64,000 nucleotides of DNA from Streptomyces atratus (GTDB lineage Bacteria; Actinomycetota; Actinomycetes; Streptomycetales; Streptomycetaceae), in contig NZ_FPJO01000011.1 of the NCBI RefSeq assembly GCF_900119365.1, positions 186,001-250,000 on the forward strand, read 5' to 3'. Each line of letters starts with the position of its first letter. The stretch's first letter is position 1. Made by a program: the position numbers and the translations under genes. The notes under the pieces were generated by a model. It saw only the letters and a program-made list of their open reading frames with translations. It had not been told where the DNA came from and made no database searches. Below, one piece after another: positions 17,219-24,775 of this stretch.

Positions 17219-17290
17219 ATGCGTCAGCACACGACCTTCGTCTTTACCTATGGCATCCGGCCCGCCGGCTGCCATGGTCGTGCTGCTTGA
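17219..17290 (+). CDS. Aromatic-amino-acid leader peptide upstream of chorismate mutase
   Basis: A 23-codon ORF reads MRQHTTFVFTYGIRP and then AGCHGRAA. Phe, Phe and Tyr fall at codons 7, 9 and 11. Two of them use TTT and TAT, which are rare in this genome. A hairpin starts right at these codons (17246-17278) and an 11-bp terminator follows at 17315. The next gene is chorismate mutase, which feeds Phe and Tyr synthesis. This is the layout of ribosome-mediated attenuation: stalling at Phe/Tyr codons would prevent termination. No ribosome site is seen, so translation is likely leaderless. Confidence 0.65.
   Translation: MRQHTTFVFTYGIRPAGCHGRAA
17246..17278 (+). promoter_or_regulatory. Pause/antiterminator-type hairpin over the Phe-Tyr codons
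   Basis: The arms ACC-ATGGCA-CCGG and CCGG-TGCCAT-GGT pair with only single-base interruptions around a CCCG loop. The left arm starts next to the TTT codon and spans the TAT codon, so a ribosome there would melt it. A second short stem (TGCTTG 17284-17289 with CAAGCA 17299-17304) follows before the terminator. Which alternative pairing acts as antiterminator I could not settle by eye. Confidence 0.5.
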
Positions 17291-17314
17291 TCCACTGACA
17301 AGCAACGTTCCAGG

Positions 17315-17340
17315 CGCCCCGGGCCGAAAGGCCCGGGGCG
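17315..17340 (+). terminator. Intrinsic terminator/attenuator ahead of chorismate mutase
   Basis: A perfect 11-bp G/C-only stem (CGCCCCGGGCC and its complement) closes a GAAA tetraloop, and TCTTGG follows. It lies 24 bases after the leader peptide stop and 58 bases before the chorismate mutase ATG. Confidence 0.85.
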
Positions 17341-17398
17341 TCTTGGCGTTCACGGACCGGCCGGCCTCGGGGACCGCACCCCACGAGGAGTCACCACC

Positions 17399-17716
17399 AT
17401 GACCAGCACCGCCCCCGCCAAGACCGTCCCGGCGAAGACCACCGCCGAGAAGACCGGTGCGCACACCGAGGAGGCCGCCGCGCTCATCGACGACGCGCGG
17501 GCCCGCATCGACACCCTCGACGACCGGATCATCGGGCTCGTCCAGGAGCGGATGGCCGTCTCTGCGGTCATCCAGGAGGCCCGGATCACCTCCGGCGGCC
17601 GCCGGATCAACCTCTCGCGCGAGATGGAGGTCCTCGCCTCGTACCGGGACGCGCTCGGCAGGCCCGGCACCTCGCTCGCCATGACGCTGCTGGAGCTGTG
17701 CCGCGGCCGGGCCTGA
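17399..17716 (+). CDS. Chorismate mutase, monofunctional AroQ type
   Basis: Chorismate mutase converts chorismate to prephenate, the branch point to Phe and Tyr. The 105-residue protein has a disordered Ala/Lys/Thr-rich N-terminus (1-25) and then the all-helical AroQ domain. It starts with ARARIDTLDDRIIGLVQERM (the conserved Arg and the IDxLDxxI helix) and ends with a short helix. GAGGAG precedes the ATG. No prephenate dehydratase or dehydrogenase domain is fused. The leader peptide and terminator upstream suggest attenuation by Phe and Tyr supply. Confidence 0.9.
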   Translation: MTSTAPAKTVPAKTTAEKTGAHTEEAAALIDDARARIDTLDDRIIGLVQERMAVSAVIQEARITSGGRRINLSREMEVLASYRDALGRPGTSLAMTLLELCRGRA

Positions 17717-17780
17717 CACCGGGCGGGCGCCGGGTACCCCGGCGTATCCCAGTTCGGGCCCACTCTCACCCGTACGGCGC

Positions 17781-17950
17781 GTGACCGGGTCCGGCGCGGC
17801 TTCGTTGGTCCCGGTGTCCGTGCCAGCCAGGGGCGGCTCTGGAAAGAAACCACGCGTGGCTCCGCTGGAGCGTGTGGCGTACTGCAGGTACGCCGTGGGA
17901 CCGCGCCCCAGCGTGCGTGACCGGTCGGCAGGGGACAGCAGGCCGGTCAC
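17781..17950 (+). ncRNA. Candidate structured non-coding RNA or riboswitch-like leader
   Basis: The segment folds into nested long-range stems: GTGACCGG (17781-17788) with CCGGTCAC (17943-17950); TGTCC/TGCC (17815-17824) with GGCA/GGACA (17927-17937); GGGGCG (17830-17835) with CGCCCC (17904-17909). Two inner hairpins are CACGC/GCGTG (17851-17874) and GGCGTAC/GTACGCC (17876-17894). A second GTGACCGG at 17917-17924 could pair with the same 3' arm and act as a switch. It ends in a terminator at 18008. The rod shape with internal loops recalls 6S RNA, but I match no known family. Strand is inferred from the terminator. Confidence 0.5.
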
Positions 17951-17958
17951 CCCAGGAA

Positions 17959-17992
17959 ACGGCCGGCTCCGGGGACGCCCGGAGCCGGCCGT
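17959..17992 (+). repeat. Perfect 15-bp hairpin
   Basis: ACGGCCGGCTCCGGG pairs perfectly with its complement around a GACG tetraloop. No T-run follows, so it is either a stabilising 3' element of the RNA candidate or a second termination hairpin. Confidence 0.7.
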
Positions 17993-18007
17993 GTCCGAGG
18001 CCCCCCA

Positions 18008-18049
18008 GGGCCCCCACCGGCCGACTTCCCGGCCCGGGGGCCCTTTCTC
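18008..18049 (+). terminator. Intrinsic terminator of the folded RNA
   Basis: GGGCCCCC (18008-18015) pairs with GGGGGCCC (18036-18043), with an inner GGCCG/CGGCC stem, and is followed by TTTCTC. It ends the transcript about 170 bases before the next ATG. Confidence 0.75.
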
Positions 18050-18077
18050 ATGGACGCGGACGTGAGCGTCGTCACAT

Positions 18078-18107
18078 AAAGGTTCTGTGAGTATCCGGAC
18101 AACCTTT
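18078..18107. promoter_or_regulatory. Inverted repeat in the promoter region of the LAETG protein gene
   Basis: AAAGGTT and AACCTTT are 16 bases apart in a locally A/T-richer patch, 115-145 bases upstream of the ATG. It could be an operator or a promoter part. No known regulator motif was recognised. Confidence 0.35.
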
Positions 18108-18222
18108 GCGGCGGACCGCGGGTCAACCATGCGGAACCACCGGCCCCGCTCGTGCCCCCTCACGGCGGGCCCGTCCCGCCCCCGTATCGCCCCTCGCGGT
18201 ACGCCGGACTCCTGAGGTCACC

Positions 18223-19260
18223 ATGCAGCTTCGCCGCGCCCTGGCGCTCGCCGCCGCCACGGCGGCCATCGCCCCTGCCGCGGTCCTGGCCGCCCCCGCC
18301 GCGCTCGCCGTGGCGGCGGACGGGACCACCGCAGCCGCGGAGGCCACCGGCTCGCCCTCGCCGAGCGACTCCGGGGCCCCGGCGGCCGAGCCGGACGCGT
18401 CCGCCTCCGAGTCCGCCTCCACGCCCGCCGAGGAGTCCTCCGAAGACCCCGCCGAGCCCGGTCCGGGCGAGGAGTCCGAGTCCGCCGGGAGCACCGGTCC
18501 GGCCCCGGACGAGGCCGTCGGCGCGGCCCCGACCCCTTCGGCGAGCACCTCGTCGTCCGCATCCGCTTCCCCGTCGGAGTCCGAGAACCCGGCGGAGCCG
18601 GCGGAGTGCGCCAAGTCCGACCTGGACATCTCCATCGACGGCCTGCCCGGCCGGATCGCCCGGGGCAGCGGCTGGCACACGTTCAAGATGAACGTCTACA
18701 ACTCCTCGAAGTCCACCGTGAAGAAGATCGACTACTTCGCGGGCGCCTCCTCCGACGAGGAGGGCAACGACCTCTTCCGCTCGAAGCAGGTCAGCCTCCA
18801 GGCCCTCGACCCGGAGACCGACAAGTGGGTGGAGCTCAGCGAGGACGGCCGCGCGGTCGGTTACGTCGGCCGGTCCGACGAGATGCCCGCGGGGTACGAG
18901 GTCGACATCCCGCTGCGCATCAACGTGAAGCCGACCGCCCCCGTCGGCGCCGGCTTCACGCTCGGTGCCGGTCTGTACGTGGGCGACAAGGACTGCACGG
19001 GCATCAGCGACATCGCGTACAGGTTCAAGATCGTGGAGTCCGGCGGGAGCGGTTCGACGCCGCAGACCGGTGGCAGTGCCCCGGTCCCGTCCGCGAAGCC
19101 GGCCGACAACCCGACGGGCAAGGTCTCCGGCAGCCTCGCGGAGACCGGTTCGTCCTCCGCGCTGCCGGTGTTCGCCACCGCGGGCGGGGCGGCCGTAGTG
19201 CTCGGCGCGGGCGCGATGTTCATCGTGCGGCGCCGCAGGAACGGTGACGCCGGCGTGTGA
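18223..19260 (+). CDS. LAETG-type cell-wall anchored surface protein (class E sortase substrate)
   Basis: This 345-residue exported protein starts with a signal peptide (MQLRRALALAAATAAI through about residue 35). A long Ser/Pro/Ala/Glu-rich disordered region (40-125) and a folded beta-type domain (about 130-275) follow. At the C-terminus it carries LAETG, then a hydrophobic helix and RRRR, the sorting signal read by Streptomyces class E sortases. The ATG at 18223 has a TGAGG ribosome site. The folded domain is not one I can name. The protein should end up covalently linked to peptidoglycan. Confidence 0.85.
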   Translation: MQLRRALALAAATAAIAPAAVLAAPAALAVAADGTTAAAEATGSPSPSDSGAPAAEPDASASESASTPAEESSEDPAEPGPGEESESAGSTGPAPDEAVGAAPTPSASTSSSASASPSESENPAEPAECAKSDLDISIDGLPGRIARGSGWHTFKMNVYNSSKSTVKKIDYFAGASSDEEGNDLFRSKQVSLQALDPETDKWVELSEDGRAVGYVGRSDEMPAGYEVDIPLRINVKPTAPVGAGFTLGAGLYVGDKDCTGISDIAYRFKIVESGGSGSTPQTGGSAPVPSAKPADNPTGKVSGSLAETGSSSALPVFATAGGAAVVLGAGAMFIVRRRRNGDAGV

Positions 19261-19284
19261 CACGCCGATTCACCGTGAGCATGG

Positions 19285-19316
19285 AGGGGCTGCACTCGGA
19301 GGGGGGTGCAGCCCCT
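19285..19316. terminator. Bidirectional terminator between convergent genes
   Basis: AGGGGCTGCAC pairs with GTGCAGCCCCT around a 10-base loop, and TTTCT follows. It serves the LAETG gene on the plus strand and possibly the GMC oxidoreductase gene on the minus strand. Confidence 0.75.
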
Positions 19317-19327
19317 TTCTGCTGCGC

Positions 19328-21157
19328 TTACGGCTTCTTCTTCGGCGGGACGGCCGGCAGCCCGAGGAACGGCAGCTTCAGCGCGCCGAAGGCGTCCTTC
19401 GGCACGGCCGGTGACCGCGGCTCGACCGCGGACAGCCGCTCGTACACCTCGCCCTGCGCCGGACGCGGGTCCGCCTCGCCCTTGTTGGGCCAGAAGGACA
19501 TGGCGCGCTCGGCCTGTGCGGTGATGGTGAGCGAGGGGTTGACTCCGAGGTTCGCGGAGACCGACGAGCCGTCGACCACCGAGATGCCGGGGTGTCCGTA
19601 GAGCCGGTGGTACGGGTCGATCACCCCGGCGTCGGCGGTGGCGCCGATGGGGCAGCCGCCGAGGAAGTGCGCGGTGAGCGGGGTGCCCATCAGCTCGCCC
19701 ACGTTCGAACCCGCGAAGCCGTTGATCTCCTCGGCGAGCAGCTTGGCGCTGCGCGTCGCCGCCTCGATCTGGGTCGGGTTGGGCGCTCCGTGCCCCTGCC
19801 GGGCGGTGAGCAGGCCCTTTCCCACGCCGCCCGGCTTGCGGTACGTCGTCAGGGAGTTGTCGAGCGACTGCATGACGAGGCCGATGATGGTCCGTTCCGA
19901 CCAGCGGCGGTTGGAGAGCGACCGGGCCGCGAGCGTGGGGTGCTTGACCAGTTCGAGCAGCCACCTGCGCACCCGGTGCGCGCCGTACGGCACCTGGAGG
20001 ACGGTCAGCGCGCCCATGGAGTTGGAGCCCTTGCCGTAGCGGACCGGCTCGATGTGCGTGTTCTCGTCCGGGTGGATCGAGGAGGTGATGGCGATGCCGC
20101 GGGTGAAGTCGGCCCGCGCGGCCCCGTGCTTCTTCCGGTAGCGCCGGTCGCTGGTCTGCGAGCCGACCAGGCCCTCGGAGTTGGTGCGGGTCAGCTCGCC
20201 GAGCCGGGACGAGATCCGGGGCAGCAGGCCGGTGTCCTTCATCCGGTGCAGCAATGTCTGGGTGCCGTACGTCCCTGCGGCGATGACGACCTTGCGGGCG
20301 GTGAACGTACGGCCCTTCCCCTTCTTCCGGTTGTCGGTGGGGAGGGTCTTGACCGCGTAGCCGCCCTTGGAGTTCTCGGTGACCGCGACGACCGAGGTCA
20401 TCGGGTGGACGACCGCGCCCGCCTTCTGAGCGAGGTGGAGGTAGTTCTCGTTGAGGGTGTTCTTCGCGCCGTGCCGGCAGCCGGTCATGCATTCGCCGCA
20501 CTCGGTGCAGGCCTTGCGGGAGGGCCCCGCCCCGCCGAAGAACGGGTCGGCGACCTCGCCGCCCGGCCGGGCCTTCCCCGTGCCGTCGCCGTCCTTGCCG
20601 TCCCCGAAGAAGACGCCCACCGGCGCCATGTGGAAGGTGTCGCCGATGCCCATGGCCTGCGCGGTCGCCTTCAGGTGGACGTCCGAGGGGGTCATGGTCG
20701 GGTTGAGCCGGACCCCCAGCATCCGCTTGGCCTGGTCGTAGTACGGGCCCAGCTCCTCGCGCCAGTCGGTGATGTCCTTCCACTGCGGGTCGTCGAAGAA
20801 CGGCGCGAGCGGCTCGTACAGGGTGTTGGCGTAGTTCAGCGAACCGCCGCCGACACCCGCGCCCGCCAGCACCATGACGTTGCCCAGCAGGTGGATGCGC
20901 TGGATGCCGTACAGACCGAGCGTCGGCGCCCACAGGAAGTTCTTCAGGTCCCAGGAGTTCCTGGGCAGTTCGGACCGGGTGAAGCGGCGGCCCGCCTCCA
21001 GCACCCCGACGCGGTACCCCTTCTCGGTCAGCCGCAGCGCCGACACCGCACCGCCGAAGCCCGAGCCGACGACGAGCACGTCGTAGTCGTAAGCGGCGTC
21101 GTCGTCGGCTGTTTCCGGGCCGGCGGGCCGATTCTGGGCAGGGCTGTCCTGGGACAT
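19328..21157 (-). CDS. GMC-family FAD oxidoreductase, cholesterol-oxidase-like
   Basis: A 609-residue flavoprotein of the glucose-methanol-choline family. The FAD-binding motif VVGSGFGGAVSALRL lies at residues 30-44 and the second flavin motif GAGVGGGSLNYANTL near 100. A cysteine cluster CTECGECMTGC near 220 is typical of the cholesterol-oxidase-like branch. The C-terminal family signature includes VVDGSSVSANLGVNPSLT. No signal peptide is seen, so it should be cytoplasmic. It lies 50 bases downstream of an aldehyde dehydrogenase gene, so oxidation of an alcohol or sterol followed by the aldehyde is plausible. The substrate is not known. Confidence 0.87.
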   Translation of the reverse strand: MSQDSPAQNRPAGPETADDDAAYDYDVLVVGSGFGGAVSALRLTEKGYRVGVLEAGRRFTRSELPRNSWDLKNFLWAPTLGLYGIQRIHLLGNVMVLAGAGVGGGSLNYANTLYEPLAPFFDDPQWKDITDWREELGPYYDQAKRMLGVRLNPTMTPSDVHLKATAQAMGIGDTFHMAPVGVFFGDGKDGDGTGKARPGGEVADPFFGGAGPSRKACTECGECMTGCRHGAKNTLNENYLHLAQKAGAVVHPMTSVVAVTENSKGGYAVKTLPTDNRKKGKGRTFTARKVVIAAGTYGTQTLLHRMKDTGLLPRISSRLGELTRTNSEGLVGSQTSDRRYRKKHGAARADFTRGIAITSSIHPDENTHIEPVRYGKGSNSMGALTVLQVPYGAHRVRRWLLELVKHPTLAARSLSNRRWSERTIIGLVMQSLDNSLTTYRKPGGVGKGLLTARQGHGAPNPTQIEAATRSAKLLAEEINGFAGSNVGELMGTPLTAHFLGGCPIGATADAGVIDPYHRLYGHPGISVVDGSSVSANLGVNPSLTITAQAERAMSFWPNKGEADPRPAQGEVYERLSAVEPRSPAVPKDAFGALKLPFLGLPAVPPKKKP

Positions 21158-21207
21158 GGCTCTCCTCGGTGCGGAACGAGCGGAAAGTGCTGCGGAACCC
21201 CCCGGTG

Positions 21208-22836
21208 TCAGCGCAGGCGGAACGCCTTCATCGCCTTGAGGCTGACGCTCATGAACGCCGCGTACTTCTCGTCGTCCATACCGAAGGACGGGGCGAGCTG
21301 GATCAGCCGCTGCTGGGCGACGGTCTGCGCCTCGGTGTACTTGAGGATGCCCTCGGAGCCGTGCCGGCGGCCGAGGCCGGAGTCCTTCATGCCACCCATC
21401 GGGGACTGCACGCTGCCGTACGCGGGGGCGTACCCCTCGTTGATGTTGACGGTGCCGGTCCGCAGCCGGGCGGCGACCCGGTGGCCGCGCCTGGAGTCCT
21501 TGGTCCAGACGCTGGAGTTCAGGCCGTACGGGGTGGCGTTGGCGAGGGCGACGACCTCGTCCTCGTCGGTGAAGCGGTAGATGGAGACGACCGGGCCGAA
21601 GGTCTCCTCGCTGCAGACGGCCATCGGCGCCTCGACGCCGTCGAGGATGGTCGGCTCGTAGAACAGCGGGCCGATGTCGGGCCGGGCGACGCCACCCGCG
21701 ACGAGCCGGGCACCCTTCTCGACGGCCTCGGCGACATGCCGGGTGACGGTCTCCAGCTGGCGCTCGCCGACCAGGGAGCCCATGTCGGCGCCGTAGGCGA
21801 GGGAGTTGCCGAGCCGCATGGCCTTCGTGCGGGCGGCGAAGCGGGCCACGAAGTCGTCGGCGATCGACTCGTGGACGTACAGCCGCTCGATGGAGATGCA
21901 GAGCTGACCTGCGGAGGAGAAGCAGGCGCGGACGGCGCCCGCGGCGGCCTTCTCCACGTCGGCGTCCTTGAGAACCAGCATGGCGTTCTTGCCGCCGAGC
22001 TCCAGCGAGACGCCGACGAGCCGGGCCGCCGCGCCCTGCGCGACCTCGCGGCCGGTGCGGGTGGAGCCGGTGAACGAGACGTAGTCGGCGTGCTTGACGA
22101 CCTCGGGGCCGACGACGGGTCCCTCGCCGAGCACGACCTGGAACACCTCGGCGGGCAGCCCGGCCTCGATCAGCAGGTCACGGGCCCACAGCGCGGTCAG
22201 CGCGGTCTCCGTGTCGGGCTTCATCACGACGGCGTTGCCGGAGACGAACGCGGGCAGGGCGTCGCCGACGGACAGCTCGAACGGGTAGTTCCACGGGGCG
22301 ATCTGCCCGATGACACCGCGCGGCTGGCGCAGCTCGGTGACCTTGGTGAGGGTCGGTACGACTCCGGTGTGCCGCTTCGGCTTCAGGTACGAGCCGGCCT
22401 TGCGCCCGTAGTGGCGGGCAGCGACGGCGACGGCCTGCACCTCCTCGTGGGCGTGCAGCCGGGCCTTGCCGGTCTCCAGCTGGATGAGGTCGAGCACCTC
22501 GGCCTGGCGGCTGAGGACGAGGTCGTGGAAGCGGAGCAGTACGGCGGCCCTGGCGCGGACGGGCGTCGCGGCCCAGGCGGACTGGGCGGCACGGGCCCGC
22601 TCGAAGGCGCCCGCCACGTCCTCGGGAGTGGACTCCGGCAGGTCGGCCAGCTTCTCCCCGGTGAAGGGGGTGTGGTTGGCCGTACGGCCCGATCCGGCCA
22701 CGCCCCGGGTCAGCTGGGCGACCACCTCGGGGGTCACCACATCGGCGGCGGTGCGCACCCCTGCGGGGGCGGCGGCCACCGGATTGGTGCCGAGCGGGGC
22801 TGCGGAGGTGGACGTGGAGGCCTGCGAGTCCGTCAT
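21208..22836 (-). CDS. Succinate-semialdehyde dehydrogenase (NADP+), GabD2-like
   Basis: A 542-residue aldehyde dehydrogenase. Visible motifs are APWNYPFELS (substrate pocket and Rossmann entry), FTGSTRTGREV (NAD(P) binding), SLELGGKNAML (catalytic Glu) and SSAGQLCISIERLYV (catalytic Cys). The overall sequence resembles the actinobacterial GabD2 group, which oxidises succinic semialdehyde to succinate. It is probably co-transcribed with the GMC oxidoreductase gene 50 bases downstream. Substrate specificity is inferred from the family and could extend to other semialdehydes. Confidence 0.87.
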   Translation of the reverse strand: MTDSQASTSTSAAPLGTNPVAAAPAGVRTAADVVTPEVVAQLTRGVAGSGRTANHTPFTGEKLADLPESTPEDVAGAFERARAAQSAWAATPVRARAAVLLRFHDLVLSRQAEVLDLIQLETGKARLHAHEEVQAVAVAARHYGRKAGSYLKPKRHTGVVPTLTKVTELRQPRGVIGQIAPWNYPFELSVGDALPAFVSGNAVVMKPDTETALTALWARDLLIEAGLPAEVFQVVLGEGPVVGPEVVKHADYVSFTGSTRTGREVAQGAAARLVGVSLELGGKNAMLVLKDADVEKAAAGAVRACFSSAGQLCISIERLYVHESIADDFVARFAARTKAMRLGNSLAYGADMGSLVGERQLETVTRHVAEAVEKGARLVAGGVARPDIGPLFYEPTILDGVEAPMAVCSEETFGPVVSIYRFTDEDEVVALANATPYGLNSSVWTKDSRRGHRVAARLRTGTVNINEGYAPAYGSVQSPMGGMKDSGLGRRHGSEGILKYTEAQTVAQQRLIQLAPSFGMDDEKYAAFMSVSLKAMKAFRLR

Positions 22837-22976
22837 GAGGGCGAGAGTACGTCCAGCCGGACGCTTTGGGTACCCGTGAGTAACGGGTTTTCACACTCCT
22901 CACAAACGAGCCAGCGATCACTGGCAACAAAGCCCCTGATCAGGAGCCCTGTGCTCGCGGAACGGTCCGGCGGACC

Positions 22977-24644
22977 TCAGCCGGAGCTGCCGGGCGCACG
23001 CCATCCGCGCAGCATCGTGTCGAACTGCGACCGGGTCGTGTCCCAGTCGTCCGCCGGGCCCGTCATGTACAGCGCGTACTCCGGACCGCCCTGCTCCCCG
23101 AAGTACATCTGGTCGATGGCGTGGCGCGGCCCCGGGTGGTCCTTGGTCTCGGTCCAGGTGAACTCCCAGAGCGAGCCCGGCCGGTCCCGGTAGGTGTTGG
23201 AGTGCAGGGTCTTGCGCTGGTAGCCGGGAAGCCGCGTGGCGAGCTGCGTCTCCAGACTCAGCATGTGCATGTACGGGTTGTCGAAGTCGGGCGCCGGGTC
23301 GATGCTGATCCGGATGTAGTGCACGCCGTTGTCCGGGGTGTAGTCGATCTGGTTGCCGTCCGCCCGGCGCTCCCAGCCCTCGGGCACGGTCAGGCTGAAG
23401 CCCTCGGGGTCGTCCACCCGCTTCCAGCCGTCGGGCACGTCCTTCACCCGCACGTCGGGCTTGGCCGAGGGCGAGGCCTTGGCGTCGGGCTTTCCGGGGT
23501 CGACGGGCGCGTGCGTGCCCGTGCCGTCGACCCCGGTGGTGTCCTCCGTCCGGTCGCTGTACTTCATCGCGGCGAGTCCCGCGCCGCCGCCGACCAGCGC
23601 CGCGGCCGCGATGACCAGGACCGCGGTGCGCCAGCGGCTGCGGCTGCGCCGGACCGCCGGGGCCGGTGCGGGGGCTGGTGCCGGGGCGGGGGTCGCCGGG
23701 TGGGGCAGCTGAGTGGTCCCGGGACCGGAGGGGCCGTCCGGGCCCAGCGAGCGCAGGACCTCGTCGGGGACACTCTGCGTCGGCACGAACGCCTGGGCGG
23801 CCACGGGCGCGCGGCCCTCCATGGCGTCCAGCAGCATCCGCTCCGTCTCCGCGGCCGACGGACGCTCGTCCGGCTCCTTGCGCAGCAGCGCGGTGATCAC
23901 GGGGGCCAGCGGGCCGGCCCGGCCGGGCGGCGGGGGTTCGTCGGCGACGACGGCCTGCATGGTGGAGATCGGGGACGTGCGACGGAACGGCGAGCGCCCC
24001 TCGACCGCGGTGTAGAGCGTGGCGCCGAGCGACCACAGGTCGGACGCCGGGCCCGGGTCGCCACCGCGTACCCGCTCGGGCGCCAGGTAGTCGATGGAGC
24101 CGACCAGTTCGCCGGTCCTGGTGATGGTCGAGTCGCCCTCGATGGCGGCGATCCCGAAGTCGGTGAGCAGCACCTGGCCGTCCTTGGCGAGAAGCACGTT
24201 GCCGGGCTTCACGTCGCGGTGCAGGACCCCCGCCCCGTGCGCGGCGCGCAGGGCGCTCAGCACATGGAGGCCGATCCTGGCGGCCTCGCGCGGCTCGATC
24301 TCGCCGGACTCCTTGGCGGCGTCGGCGAGGGACGGGCCGTCGACGTACTGCATGACGATCCAGGGCCGGTTGTCGTACTCGATCACGTCGTGCACGGTGA
24401 CCACGCCCGGGTGCGTGATCCGGGCGGCCGCGCGGGCCTCCTTCTGCGTGCGGGCGTGCAGCACGATCCGGTCGGCCTCCGCTACGTACAGACCGGCGGT
24501 CAACTCCTTGACCGCGACCGTGCGGTGCAGCACCTCGTCGTGGGCGCGCCAGACCTTGCCCATGCCGCCGCGCCCGAGGACTTCGCCCAGCCGGTACCTT
24601 CCGGCCAGCAACAGTCCCGTGTCCGTGCCCTGTGATCGATCCAC
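22977..24644 (-). CDS. Membrane Ser/Thr protein kinase (PknB type)
   Basis: A 555-residue receptor-like kinase. The kinase domain (15-275) has the glycine loop LGRGGMGKVW, the lysine in VAVKEL, HRDVKPGNVLL (catalytic Asp) and TDFGIA. A Pro/Ala linker precedes one transmembrane helix (about 335-357). The extracytoplasmic region contains PEGFSLTVPEGWE, a motif also seen in the next two kinase-family genes, which suggests paralogous sensor domains. It starts with GTG. It is the third of three kinase-family genes in a row on this strand, separated from the pseudokinase gene by 131 bases. Confidence 0.92.
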   Translation of the reverse strand: MDRSQGTDTGLLLAGRYRLGEVLGRGGMGKVWRAHDEVLHRTVAVKELTAGLYVAEADRIVLHARTQKEARAAARITHPGVVTVHDVIEYDNRPWIVMQYVDGPSLADAAKESGEIEPREAARIGLHVLSALRAAHGAGVLHRDVKPGNVLLAKDGQVLLTDFGIAAIEGDSTITRTGELVGSIDYLAPERVRGGDPGPASDLWSLGATLYTAVEGRSPFRRTSPISTMQAVVADEPPPPGRAGPLAPVITALLRKEPDERPSAAETERMLLDAMEGRAPVAAQAFVPTQSVPDEVLRSLGPDGPSGPGTTQLPHPATPAPAPAPAPAPAVRRSRSRWRTAVLVIAAAALVGGGAGLAAMKYSDRTEDTTGVDGTGTHAPVDPGKPDAKASPSAKPDVRVKDVPDGWKRVDDPEGFSLTVPEGWERRADGNQIDYTPDNGVHYIRISIDPAPDFDNPYMHMLSLETQLATRLPGYQRKTLHSNTYRDRPGSLWEFTWTETKDHPGPRHAIDQMYFGEQGGPEYALYMTGPADDWDTTRSQFDTMLRGWRAPGSSG

Positions 24645-24775
24645 GTGTCCCCGCCCCGTTCCTCGGGTGCCAGATTACGGAGCGGACGTACGGCCACGGA
24701 ACCTCGCACCGCCCACGAGACCGCACTGTGATGCTTGTCGCTCCCCCCACCGGCCGGGTGATGCGCGGAGAGGGT

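Larger units (their letters stand above)
17724..18222. other. 500-base gene-free region rich in RNA structure
   Basis: Between chorismate mutase and the LAETG protein there is no convincing protein gene on either strand. Instead the segment holds a small hairpin (CGCCGGG/CCCGGCG, 17728-17744), a nested folded RNA (17781-17950), a 15-bp hairpin, a terminator, and the promoter region of the next gene. The ORFs that can be drawn through it are shadows of the G/C-rich stems. Confidence 0.7.

Noticed and set aside
17781..17950. tmRNA, RNase P RNA, SRP RNA, cobalamin, TPP, glycine, c-di-AMP (ydaO) or T-box identity for the folded RNA
   Set aside because: I looked for their conserved core strings by eye and found none; only a general 6S-like shape remains.
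16742..18163. 473-residue minus-strand frame across the leader peptide and chorismate mutase
   Set aside because: No recognisable domain and it runs through terminator stems; chorismate mutase and the RNA signals explain the region better.
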